Below, in pieces: positions 8,196 to 15,665 of a DNA stretch of 64,000 bases. The first letter of the stretch is position 1. The number at the start of each line of letters is the position of its first letter. The notes beneath the pieces were generated by a model. The model searched no databases. It was not told the origin of the DNA and saw nothing but the letters and a program-made list of their open reading frames with translations. Source of the DNA: Flavipsychrobacter sp. (GTDB lineage Bacteria; Bacteroidota; Bacteroidia; Chitinophagales; Chitinophagaceae); contig JAEUVF010000006.1 in assembly GCA_016787265.1 (NCBI GenBank), forward strand, positions 62,001-126,000. Direction: 5' to 3'. A program made the translations under genes and the position numbers.

Positions 8196-9209
8196 ATGCT
8201 ACCAATACATCATATTTATCCCAAACTGGCAACAGCAGCCAGGGTTGTTATCACTACACATCAGAAACCGGATCCGGACGCCATGGGTTCTTCCCTGGCC
8301 CTGGCACAAATACTAAAAGCTTTAGGTCATCAGGTAACGGTAATTTCCCCCACGAACTGGGCAGCCTTTCTGGATTGGATGCCTGGAACGGAAGAAGTAC
8401 TTAACTATGAGATTACCCGCGAAAAATCCGCCCGGATAATCGCTGAAGCGAATTGGATTTTTTGTCTCGATTTCAACACCCTGATCCGGACCAAACACCT
8501 TGCTCCGGTAGTGGAAGCAGCATCGGGTACCAAGGTACTGATCGACCATCACCAGCAACCTGCAATCGAAAGTTTTGATTTTGGAATCAGCGATATTTCG
8601 AAAAGCAGCACCTGCGAAATGATTTATGATTTCATCCTGGATGCAAAACTGGAAGCTTTTTTAAATATAGATGTAGCAGCCTGCCTGTATGCCGGCCTTA
8701 TTGGCGATACCGGCTCCTTCCGGTTCCCCGCTGCATCCGTAAGTGTACACAAAATGGCCGCCCGGTTAAAAGAAACGGGTTTGAATCATACGGTTATCCA
8801 CGAAAATCTCTACGATAATTTTATGGAAAACAGGCTCCGGTTTATTGGCCATGTGCTTACCAACCGGATGGAGGTTTTCTATGAATACAATACTGCTTTG
8901 ATTTATATTCCGAAAAACGACCTGCTGAGGTATGATATTAAAACAGGTGATACAGAAGGACTTGTGAACTATCCGCTGTCCATCGGAGGTATCAAAATGG
9001 CGGCTATCTGTATAGATCGCGATGAAGAAAGAAAATGGAGCTTCAGAAGCAAGGGTAATGTAGATGTCAATACCTTTGCACGTCGCTTTTTTGAAGGCGG
9101 CGGCCATTTTAATGCCGCTGGTGGAAGAAGCAGTGCCACCCTGGAAGAAACCGTTAAAACCTTCAGAAACGTGGTAAAAGAAAACGCATCAGAATTTCAA
9201 CTGATATAA
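8196..9209 (+). CDS. DHH family phosphoesterase, NrnA-like
   Basis: This 337-residue enzyme is of the NrnA/oligoribonuclease type, which degrades short RNA or DNA oligomers and in some species dephosphorylates pAp. Motifs in order are THQKPDPDAMGSS (DPDAMGSS at 26-33), DFNT (92-95), the DHH itself in LIDHHQQP (117-119), GLIGDTGSF, and the DHHA1 loop GGGHFNAAGG near residue 300. The frame is open upstream to 8109, but that part overlaps ndk and its promoter. The ATG at 8196 leaves the normal 17 residues before the first strand. The next gene starts 3 nt after the stop, so both form one operon. Confidence 0.88.
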   Translation: MLPIHHIYPKLATAARVVITTHQKPDPDAMGSSLALAQILKALGHQVTVISPTNWAAFLDWMPGTEEVLNYEITREKSARIIAEANWIFCLDFNTLIRTKHLAPVVEAASGTKVLIDHHQQPAIESFDFGISDISKSSTCEMIYDFILDAKLEAFLNIDVAACLYAGLIGDTGSFRFPAASVSVHKMAARLKETGLNHTVIHENLYDNFMENRLRFIGHVLTNRMEVFYEYNTALIYIPKNDLLRYDIKTGDTEGLVNYPLSIGGIKMAAICIDRDEERKWSFRSKGNVDVNTFARRFFEGGGHFNAAGGRSSATLEETVKTFRNVVKENASEFQLI

Positions 9210-9212
9210 AAA

Positions 9213-10118
9213 ATGACAAAAACGCTTGTATTCTCAACAGTAATTGCTGCCTCTTTATTTGCAGCCTGTGGTAGTACCGACTACAGTAAAACACCCAGCG
9301 GTATAACGTATAAGATTGTGGAAAAAGGAAGTGGTCCGCAGGTTAAAATCGGCCAGTTCCTCCAGTTTCATTATACTCAGAAAGTTAACGATTCCCTGTT
9401 GATGACTTCTCAGGGAGGATCACCTGAATTTACCCGTGTTGACAGTGTAGGCCCTGTTTACAATGCTGCCGAGGTTTTTCGCTTCCTTTCAAAAGGTGAT
9501 AGTGTAGTAATTGTACAGGAAGTGGATACTTTGATGAAACAGAATCCAATGCTTCCACCGTTTTTAAAGAAAGGTGACAAGTTGTATCTGACCATTCGGG
9601 TTGAAGATGTATTTGACAATGAACAGCAGGTTCAGGCTGCTCATGAAAAAGCAATGTCCGGACAAAAAGACCGCGACCAGGTTATTGTGGATGAGTACAT
9701 CAAGAAAAATAATATCACTGCCAATAAAATCGGAAAAGGAACCTATGTAAAAATTGACGAGCAGGGTACCGGTCCTAAAGCGGATTCCGGAAAATTCGTT
9801 TCCGTAAAATACCGTGGCAAGATTATGCTCACCGGTAAAGAATTCGAATCCACGATGGAGCCTGGAAAAGATCCCATCACCTTCCCGCTGGCTGTTGGAC
9901 AGGTGATCCCAGGATGGGATGAAGGTATCAGGCAGTTTTCCAAAGGAGGAAAAGGAACGCTTTATATCCCGGGATTCCTTTCATATGGTTCACGTCCGGG
10001 TCCGGGTGGTCAACCGAACGAAGCCCTCATGTTTGACATTGAAGTGGTAGATGTTCAGGACTCAATGCCCAGGCCCAGGCAAAATCCAATGATGCCGCCG
10101 GTTGATGGCAAACAATAA
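9213..10118 (+). CDS. FKBP-type peptidyl-prolyl isomerase lipoprotein
   Basis: This 301-residue lipoprotein has a signal peptide with lipobox LFAAC (C19), so it sits in the outer or inner membrane facing the periplasm. Two FKBP domains are visible. The first (about 28-130) is degenerate. The second (about 170-285) has the full FKBP core, with VIPGWDEGI, FLSYGSRPG and the closing LMFDIEVVDV. It probably catalyses proline cis-trans isomerisation during folding of exported proteins. The tail is rich in Pro and Met. It is cotranscribed with the DHH gene and followed by a good terminator. Confidence 0.9.
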   Translation: MTKTLVFSTVIAASLFAACGSTDYSKTPSGITYKIVEKGSGPQVKIGQFLQFHYTQKVNDSLLMTSQGGSPEFTRVDSVGPVYNAAEVFRFLSKGDSVVIVQEVDTLMKQNPMLPPFLKKGDKLYLTIRVEDVFDNEQQVQAAHEKAMSGQKDRDQVIVDEYIKKNNITANKIGKGTYVKIDEQGTGPKADSGKFVSVKYRGKIMLTGKEFESTMEPGKDPITFPLAVGQVIPGWDEGIRQFSKGGKGTLYIPGFLSYGSRPGPGGQPNEALMFDIEVVDVQDSMPRPRQNPMMPPVDGKQ

Positions 10119-10158
10119 TAAAACCTGCTTGTTAGGTTTTAGGCACGCACATGAGAAT

Positions 10159-10185
10159 AGCCTCCGGGAAACCGGGGGCTTTTTT
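10159..10185 (+). terminator. Intrinsic terminator after the FKBP gene
   Basis: AGCCTCCGG (10159-10167) pairs with CCGGGGGCT (10172-10180) around a GAAA tetraloop, with one U-G pair, followed by five T. Confidence 0.92.
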
Positions 10186-10187
10186 AT

Positions 10188-10215
10188 GTGAAAGGTGAAA
10201 AGTGAAAGGTGAAAT
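10188..10215 (+). repeat. Four tandem heptamers GTGAAAN
   Basis: Four contiguous 7-nt units can be read: GTGAAAG, GTGAAAA, GTGAAAG and GTGAAAT. They lie between the FKBP terminator and the 3' end of folP. The unit resembles those at 7684-7727 and 12742-12767. Confidence 0.8.
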
Positions 10216-10230
10216 TTAGAACTGGCTGGA

Positions 10231-11061
10231 TCAAGAGACATTAAGTTTTGTAAGTAGCTGGATGGCTTCGATGGCGGGTTTGGGATCGTGTACGCGCAAA
10301 ATGGTAGCGCCTTTTTGAAGCGCAACTGTGTTGAGCACTGTTGTTCCGTTAAGTGCTTCTTCGGCAGAAATTCCAAGAGTTTTGGTGATCATAGATTTAC
10401 GGGAGAGACCAGCCAGTAGTGGAAGGTCAAATACTTTCAGTTCTTCCAATCTGCCCAATAAGCGAAAATTATGATCAATTGTTTTGGCAAATCCGAAACC
10501 AGGATCCAGGATCAGATCCTTAATGCCAGCAGCCCTGCAGGCTGTAATTCGCTCCCGGAAAAAATCGGAAATCTCCAGTAATAAATCATCGTATTGGGCC
10601 AAGGATTGCATGGTTTGCGGATTACCTTTCATATGCATTCCGATATAGGGTAAACCACAGGCGGCTACTATGGGAATCATATCAGGGTCCAGCATGCCAA
10701 AGCTGATATCATTAATAAGATCCACACCCGCTTCAAACGCCTGTTGCGCAACAGAAGCATGAAACGTATCTATCGAAAAAAATGCCTGAGGAAATTGTTC
10801 CGTGAGCTTTGGCAGGATGGGTTCCAGTCTTGCCCATTCTTCCGCGGCCGTTAAGAAAACACTGCCGGGTCTTGTACTCTGTGCACCGATATCCAGGAGC
10901 AGGGCACCATCCTTTAAAAGCAATTCCGCTTTACGTAAAACGGCGTCCAGTTGCGCTGTTCGGCTACCTGCATAAAAGGAGTCGGGTGTAAGATTGATGA
11001 TGCCCATCACAACAGGCTGCTCCAGTACCAGTAATCGTCCTCGGCAATTCAGGGTATACAT
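10231..11061 (-). CDS. folP: Dihydropteroate synthase
   Basis: This 276-residue enzyme joins p-aminobenzoate to the dihydropterin diphosphate in folate synthesis and is the sulfonamide target. Motifs in order are VVMGIINLTPDSF (17-29), LLLDIGAQSTRPG (55-66) with the pterin-binding D57, LILDPGFGFAKT, GLSRKSMI, and the C-terminal RVHD (256-259). The size is typical. It is transcribed away from the DUF1599 gene, with only 31-52 nt between starts, and its 3' end follows a heptamer repeat. Confidence 0.97.
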   Translation of the reverse strand: MYTLNCRGRLLVLEQPVVMGIINLTPDSFYAGSRTAQLDAVLRKAELLLKDGALLLDIGAQSTRPGSVFLTAAEEWARLEPILPKLTEQFPQAFFSIDTFHASVAQQAFEAGVDLINDISFGMLDPDMIPIVAACGLPYIGMHMKGNPQTMQSLAQYDDLLLEISDFFRERITACRAAGIKDLILDPGFGFAKTIDHNFRLLGRLEELKVFDLPLLAGLSRKSMITKTLGISAEEALNGTTVLNTVALQKGATILRVHDPKPAIEAIQLLTKLNVS

Positions 11062-11074
11062 GCTCGTGAATCCT

Positions 11075-11082
11075 TATTTTTG
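11075..11082 (+). promoter_or_regulatory. -7 box of the DUF1599 operon
   Basis: TATTTTTG matches TAnnTTTG. It ends 10 nt before ATG 11093 and 31 nt before ATG 11114, which favours the second start. Confidence 0.5.
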
Positions 11083-11113
11083 AACGATAAAGATGAACAT
11101 TTTATTCGAACCC

Positions 11114-11659
11114 ATGTCCAATACAACAGCACAGTACAACGAAGTGATCGGAGCATGTAAACAGATTTTTATTCATAAAACGAGAGATTATGGCACCTCC
11201 TGGCGGGTTTATCGTCCCATTTCCGTTGTTGACCAGATATTCATTAAAGCCAAGCGGATCCGCACCATCCAGGAAAATAAAAAACAACTGGTGGTTGACA
11301 GTATCCAGTCGGAGTTTATGGGGATTCTGAACTATGCTGTAATTGGTCTCATGCAACTGGAACTGGCGGGTGATCCGGAAGAAAATCTGGCTGCCGAACG
11401 GGTTCTGGAACTATACGAAAAACAGGAGAACCGGGCTCGTTCCCTGATGGCACAGAAAAACCATGATTACGGAGAGGCCTGGAGAGATATGAGCCAGGAA
11501 AGTTTTACGGATCTTATACTTGCTAAATTGATGCGGATCCGGCAAATCCTCGCAAACGACGGCCAAACGATCATTAGTGAAGGCATTGATGCCAATTATC
11601 TCGATATCTTCAATTATGCAGCATTTGCACTGATCCTCTTAAAGGAAGGAAAACACTAG
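11114..11659 (+). CDS. DUF1599 protein with internal duplication
   Basis: This 181-residue protein is made of two copies of one helical domain. KTRDYGTSWRVY near the start corresponds to KNHDYGEAWRDM in the second half, each followed by an acidic-helical stretch with IRTIQE/MRIRQI and a closing FMGILNYA/YLDIFNYA. The arrangement fits the DUF1599 family, which I recall being linked to nucleotide-modification-associated domains; its biochemistry is unproven. Start choice: an ATG at 11093 would add seven residues but lies 10 nt from the -7 box, so 11114 is preferred. The DoxX-like gene follows after 5 nt. Confidence 0.75.
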   Translation: MSNTTAQYNEVIGACKQIFIHKTRDYGTSWRVYRPISVVDQIFIKAKRIRTIQENKKQLVVDSIQSEFMGILNYAVIGLMQLELAGDPEENLAAERVLELYEKQENRARSLMAQKNHDYGEAWRDMSQESFTDLILAKLMRIRQILANDGQTIISEGIDANYLDIFNYAAFALILLKEGKH

Positions 11660-11664
11660 AAATT

Positions 11665-12750
11665 ATGAAACTCATCCTAACGATTACCCGATATATTGTC
11701 GGACTCCTGTTTATATTTTCCGGACTGGTAAAAGCGAATGATCCACTCGGATTGAGTTATAAAATGCAGGAGTTTTTTGAAGTATGGAAACTGCATCAGT
11801 TCCATGATTTCACATTGGCTTTTTCCATATTAATAATCGCTTTTGAAATTATTGCCGGTGTGGCCGTTATCATCGGATGGCAAATGCGTCTTTTCAGCTG
11901 GCTGTTGTTATTGCTGATCATCTTTTTTACGTTTTTAACGGGATACGCACTTTTCTCGGGTAAAATCAAAACTTGTGGCTGCTTTGGTGATTGTATACCG
12001 CTAACGGCTGATCAATCCTTTGTGAAGGACCTTATATTGCTGGTTCTGATAGTGCTGCTTTTTAAAAACCGGAACCGGATTACAACGTCGATGGGTAGCC
12101 GAAATTCGATCATTGCTTTGGCCGTTGCAGCTATTTTCAGTTTTGGCCTTCAATGGTATGTATTGAATTATCTGCCAATTTTGGATTGTCTGCCGTATAA
12201 AAAAGGAGCCCGGATTGAAGAACAAATGAAAATACCCGCCGGGGCTATTCCGGATAGTTCGGTCATCACGTTTGTCTACAATAAAGGCGGACAGGAAGTA
12301 GAGTTCACGGCAGATCAGTTTCCGGAAGATTTTGATGAATCCGTTTACAGCTTTGTACGCAGATATGATAAGCTGGTGCGTAAAGGCAATGCTGAACCGA
12401 AAATTAAAGACTTTGTATTGCTGGCACCAGGTGGGGCTGATACTACTGCCGCCATTCTCAATCAGACCGGAGAAATGTACTGGTTATTTATTCAGGCATT
12501 AAATGAAACGGATAAACCAGCCATCCTGCAGCAATTGATAAAACTGAAGATAGAGACTGAAAAGACAGGTAAACCTGTATATGTAATTACATCCCTCGCT
12601 GAAGAAGTGGCACCGTTGCTGGCAACCGTTGAAACACCGATTTTGTTGCTTGGCTGTGATGCTGTAGCAGTAAAAACCGCTGCCCGCTATCCGGTAACTC
12701 TGTACAGACTTCAGGATGGTGTGGTGAAGGAGAAGAAAGCGGTGAGATGA
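11665..12750 (+). CDS. DoxX/MauE-like membrane protein, BT_3928 type
   Basis: This 361-residue protein has four membrane helices in the first 135 residues and a fifth at about 148-168, then a soluble C-terminal domain. The segment KTCGCFGDCIPL (C104, C106, C110) at the end of the helical bundle is the Cys motif of MauE/DoxX-type proteins, which feed electrons to disulfide or amine redox partners. The C-terminal half resembles a thioredoxin-fold domain in its pattern (VYVITSLAEE, ILLLGCDAVAVKT) but has no CxxC. A redox role in the envelope is inferred. The last codons run into a heptameric repeat (GTGAGATGA contains the stop). Confidence 0.72.
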   Translation: MKLILTITRYIVGLLFIFSGLVKANDPLGLSYKMQEFFEVWKLHQFHDFTLAFSILIIAFEIIAGVAVIIGWQMRLFSWLLLLLIIFFTFLTGYALFSGKIKTCGCFGDCIPLTADQSFVKDLILLVLIVLLFKNRNRITTSMGSRNSIIALAVAAIFSFGLQWYVLNYLPILDCLPYKKGARIEEQMKIPAGAIPDSSVITFVYNKGGQEVEFTADQFPEDFDESVYSFVRRYDKLVRKGNAEPKIKDFVLLAPGGADTTAAILNQTGEMYWLFIQALNETDKPAILQQLIKLKIETEKTGKPVYVITSLAEEVAPLLATVETPILLLGCDAVAVKTAARYPVTLYRLQDGVVKEKKAVR

Positions 12751-12767
12751 GAAGTGAGATATGAGAT
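12742..12767 (+). repeat. Heptamer repeats GTGAGAT at a stop codon
   Basis: GTGAGAT (12742-12748), GTGAGAT (12754-12760) and ATGAGAT (12761-12767) occur within 26 nt. The first unit provides the TGA stop of the DoxX-like gene and the last overlaps the start of the permease gene (ATG 12766). Confidence 0.6.
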
Positions 12768-13818
12768 GTTCAGGTATATAATACATAAAATTCTTTATGG
12801 GGTTGCGGTGCTGCTGGGCGTAGTAGTGCTGGTTTTTTTCCTGTTCCAGGGATTTGGAGATCCTTCCAGGCTTGTAATGGGGCAAAGAGCCGATCAGGCT
12901 ACTCAGGAAAATATCCGACGTGATCTGTACCTGGATCAACCCAGGTGGAAACAATTCCTTGGATACCTCAATGATGTTTCTCCTGTTGGATTTCATACAG
13001 AAGAAGAAATTCAGCGTAAGCAGCTGAAAGGTTTTTTCGTAAAACTCGGTTCCCGACAGGTGGGTATAAAACGCCCATATTTGCGAACCTCCTATCAAAG
13101 CAGGAGAGAAGTAGGTACCATCATTGCGGAGGCCTTGCCAGGCACTTTGATGCTGGCAGTTGCAGCGATGCTTTTCGCAACCATTGCAGGCATCTCACTG
13201 GGTGTACTGGCCGCTCTGAAAAAAGGCACCTGGCTTGATACGACTACCATTTTTACCAGCATACTGGGTATTTCAGCACCTTCTTTTTTTATGGCAATCG
13301 CAATCGCCTATCTCTTTGGTTTTGTCTGGAGTCAATATACAGGTCTCCATATGACTGGTTCCTGGTTTGATCTGGATACTGAAACCGGTAAACCTTACCT
13401 GAGCCTGGGTAACCTGGTACTTCCCGCCCTGACCCTGGGTATACGTCCGCTTGCGATCATTACTCAATTGACAAGGGCTTCACTATTGGATGTGCTGGGG
13501 CAGGACTTCATCCGAACCGCCCGTGCGAAAGGATTAACGGAACGAAAAATTATCTGGAAACACGGTCTCCGTAATGCATTAAATCCCGTTTTAACCGCCA
13601 TCACCGGATGGTTTGCCGAATTGCTGGCCGGGGCGTTTTTTGTGGAATACATTTTTGGGTGGAAAGGGCTTGGAAAATTGACAGTAGATGCACTGGAAAA
13701 ACTCGATTTTCCTGTGGTTATGGGAGCAGTACTGGTATCTGCTGCATTTTTTGTGCTGGTAAATATACTGGCCGACCTTCTCTATGGCTGGGTGGATCCA
13801 AGAGCCCGTATCAATTGA
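12766..13818 (+). CDS. ABC transporter permease, DppB/OppB type
   Basis: This 350-residue permease has the BPD_transp_1 fold: an N-terminal helix (about 6-27), a long periplasmic loop (about 30-115), then five helices. The ATPase-contacting EAA loop reads DFIRTARAKGLTERKIIWKHGLRN. This is the B-type subunit of peptide or nickel importers. No C-type permease, ATPase or binding protein lies in the window, so the rest of the complex must be elsewhere or is absent. The frame is open from a GTG at 12754, but that part is inside a repeat; ATG 12766 (MFRYIIHKILY) is the normal start. Confidence 0.88.
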   Translation: MFRYIIHKILYGVAVLLGVVVLVFFLFQGFGDPSRLVMGQRADQATQENIRRDLYLDQPRWKQFLGYLNDVSPVGFHTEEEIQRKQLKGFFVKLGSRQVGIKRPYLRTSYQSRREVGTIIAEALPGTLMLAVAAMLFATIAGISLGVLAALKKGTWLDTTTIFTSILGISAPSFFMAIAIAYLFGFVWSQYTGLHMTGSWFDLDTETGKPYLSLGNLVLPALTLGIRPLAIITQLTRASLLDVLGQDFIRTARAKGLTERKIIWKHGLRNALNPVLTAITGWFAELLAGAFFVEYIFGWKGLGKLTVDALEKLDFPVVMGAVLVSAAFFVLVNILADLLYGWVDPRARIN

Positions 13819-13820
13819 AC

Positions 13821-14102
13821 TTATTGAATAATCACTTCTTTAATGATGTTTTCTCCCAGGGCTTCATTGACCCTTGAGATAATATGTTCTTTCTGAAATA
13901 ATAGTTCCTGTTTGAGAGGTGCAACCGATGTACTGATATAGAGTTTGTCGCCATAAATTTTAATACTCTCCGTATACCGCGCTACTGTTTTGCCCATGAT
14001 CTGTTCCCACACATCCGTGATCTGCAAAGCCTGCACGGACCCTTTTAACCGGCTCTTTTGCAAAAACTGCTGAATCGCTTCTCCCAATGAAAATTCACCC
14101 AT
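13821..14102 (-). CDS. DUF721 (DciA-like) protein
   Basis: This 93-residue protein of the DUF721 family begins MGEFSLGEAIQQFL and has the core TDVWEQIMGKTVARYTESI followed by a short beta-rich end (KLYISTSVAPLKQELL). Larger DciA members load replicative helicase, and DUF721 genes often sit next to recF, as here. The frame is open 11 codons further, but the ATG at 14102 matches the family start and is 4 nt downstream of a -7 box, so the mRNA would be leaderless. It converges with the permease gene with 2 nt between stops. Confidence 0.8.
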   Translation of the reverse strand: MGEFSLGEAIQQFLQKSRLKGSVQALQITDVWEQIMGKTVARYTESIKIYGDKLYISTSVAPLKQELLFQKEHIISRVNEALGENIIKEVIIQ

Positions 14103-14106
14103 GCAA

Positions 14107-14114
14107 CAAAGATA
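14107..14114 (-). promoter_or_regulatory. -7 box of the DUF721 gene
   Basis: On the minus strand this reads TATCTTTG, with a TTG 18 nt upstream. It ends 4 nt before the ATG at 14102. Confidence 0.55.
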
Positions 14115-14259
14115 GGACTCGAACCCATTCGGCAATCGGAATAACCCGTTCGGATAAATATGTAAAATTTACATAATTCAACTAGTTGTTGATGCAACTA
14201 TTCAGGAACAAGTCGCATCTTTGTGTTGTTATTGGTCCCGTTTTTATATCCAACCTGTA

Positions 14260-14308
14260 GAAGTAAGAAGTAGGAATTGTGAATTAGGAAGTAGTAATTG
14301 AAGAAGAG
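14260..14308 (+). repeat. Heptamer-periodic repeat GAAGTAG/GAATTAG
   Basis: Seven contiguous 7-nt blocks can be read: GAAGTAA, GAAGTAG, GAATTGT, GAATTAG, GAAGTAG, TAATTGA and AGAAGAG. The period matches the other heptamer loci in the window although the unit differs. Confidence 0.6.
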
Positions 14309-14350
14309 AGGAAAAGACTGCTCATATTATTTCTGGTTAGTGGCAGTAGG

Positions 14351-14393
14351 GTTTGGCAGGGAGGGAGTGGAAAGAGCCCTCCTTTTGCCAAAC
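14351..14393. other. Strong intergenic hairpin
   Basis: GTTTGGCA (14351-14358) pairs with TGCCAAAC (14386-14393), and inside it GGAGGG (14360-14365) pairs with CCCTCC (14377-14382) around an 11-nt loop. It lies about 105 nt past the recF stop on the minus strand and has no good T run, so it could be a processing site, part of a small RNA, or a weak terminator. Confidence 0.5.
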
Positions 14394-14497
14394 AATCCGA
14401 AGAAAACCAAATTCCCTGTATTCGTAGGTTTTGAAGGCAATATCCGTACCCTATTAGTTAGTTTTATCATTCCAATCTTTCGTTGGTTTTACTTCAA

Positions 14498-15586
14498 CTA
14501 TTCCATACACCGTATTTCCTGAAACCCCATCTCCAGCCGGTCGAAACTTTCCTTTAGCCGTTCGGGATGGGTATCTGTTACGAATACCTGTCCGTTGTTT
14601 GCCAGGCATACCTCCTGTAAAAGGTTGTGCATCCGTTCTGCATCCAGTTTTTCAAATACATCATCCAGCAGCAGGAGCGGGGCGAATCCCTTTTTCTCCT
14701 TCAATAGTTGAAACTCTGCCAGTTTCAGGGAGAAAAGCAGACTCTTCCGCTGACCCTGGGAGGCCGTTTGCCGAAAGGGCTGGTCGCCCAGCGCCATGGT
14801 AATATCATCGCGATGAATACCAGCGAGAGTTCTCCCACTGGCCTGATCACGCAGACGGTTTGCATATAGCAGATCGGCCATTGAACCGGATTGAAGCGGA
14901 CTTTCGTATTTTAAATCCAGCGGATACCTGTTGCCGGCAATTGCCCCATATCGCTCCGTTGCCTGTGCCAGTAGCTGTGAACAATACAGGCTTCTTTTTT
15001 CAAATACATACTGTGCCGGCTGAACCAATTGCTGGTCCAGGATTTCCAGTAACTCGGGTTGTTGCCGTCCTGATTCCAGCTGTTGCTTTAACAGGCTGTT
15101 ACGTTGTTGCAACAGTTTATTGTATTTCATGAGTTCCTGCAGATAAACCGGATCTACCTGGGAAAGCAAAGCATCCAGGAATCTGCGTCTTTCTTCGCTG
15201 CCATCCAATATGATCTGAACATCGTCGGGCGCAATGAATACCGCGGGAAACTGGCCGATATGATCAGACAAACGATCATAAGGCTGCCCATTGATCGAAA
15301 AGGTTTTTTTTCCGGTTTCCCGAATGACGCCTGAAACTTCAATGGTTTGGCCATCCCGGTTAAACCTGCCCGCCACTCTTAATCCCTGGGCGCCATGTAA
15401 CACCAGGTTAGCATCTGAACGCTGAAAATAGCTTTTGGTAAAACAGAGGAAATAGATGGCATCCAGCAGGTTGGTTTTTCCTATCCCGTTACGTCCGCTG
15501 ATCGCAATTATACGATCCTGAAAGGCCCATTGGGCGTTGAGATAGTTTTTAAACTGATAGACTGATATGGATTCCAGCTGTAGCAA
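14498..15586 (-). CDS. recF: DNA replication and repair protein RecF
   Basis: RecF is an SMC-like ATPase that loads RecA at gaps with RecOR. The Walker A motif is GRNGIGKTN (31-39 from this start). The ABC signature region is TASQGQRKSLLFSLKLAEF and Walker B is LLLLDDVFEKLD. The frame is open to a TTG at 15655, but that part overlaps the pdhA promoter, and it contains no ATG. RecF proteins normally begin within a few residues of the first strand. The TTG at 15586 gives MLQLESISVYQFKNY, which fits well and gives 362 residues. A TAATATTG box ends 10 nt before it. The start is therefore inferred, not certain. Confidence 0.9.
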   Translation of the reverse strand: MLQLESISVYQFKNYLNAQWAFQDRIIAISGRNGIGKTNLLDAIYFLCFTKSYFQRSDANLVLHGAQGLRVAGRFNRDGQTIEVSGVIRETGKKTFSINGQPYDRLSDHIGQFPAVFIAPDDVQIILDGSEERRRFLDALLSQVDPVYLQELMKYNKLLQQRNSLLKQQLESGRQQPELLEILDQQLVQPAQYVFEKRSLYCSQLLAQATERYGAIAGNRYPLDLKYESPLQSGSMADLLYANRLRDQASGRTLAGIHRDDITMALGDQPFRQTASQGQRKSLLFSLKLAEFQLLKEKKGFAPLLLLDDVFEKLDAERMHNLLQEVCLANNGQVFVTDTHPERLKESFDRLEMGFQEIRCME

Positions 15587-15637
15587 GTTGGATGCAATAT
15601 TACACTGTTTAACTACTTGGTTAGCTGATTTTTCCCT

Positions 15638-15645
15638 TATCTTTG
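15638..15645 (+). promoter_or_regulatory. -7 box of the pdhA operon
   Basis: TATCTTTG matches TAnnTTTG, 20 nt before the GTG start of pdhA. Confidence 0.6.
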
Positions 15646-15665
15646 CCCGTCTCAAAACTTAACAA

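Larger units (their letters stand above)
14136..14497. other. Gene-free stretch between DUF721 and recF
   Basis: These 362 bases hold no convincing gene. They contain a perfect palindrome TATGTAAA-A-TTTACATA (14159-14175), a second inverted pair TAGTTG/CAACTA (14183-14188 with 14195-14200), and a CATCTTTG that resembles a plus-strand -7 box (14216-14223). A heptameric repeat (14260-14308) and a strong two-part hairpin (14351-14393) follow. An open frame from a TTG at 14298 has no recognisable product and runs into recF. Confidence 0.7.

Noticed and set aside
14298..14522. Open frame of 74 codons between DUF721 and recF
   Set aside because: It has a TTG start and no recognisable product, and it runs through a hairpin and into recF on the other strand.
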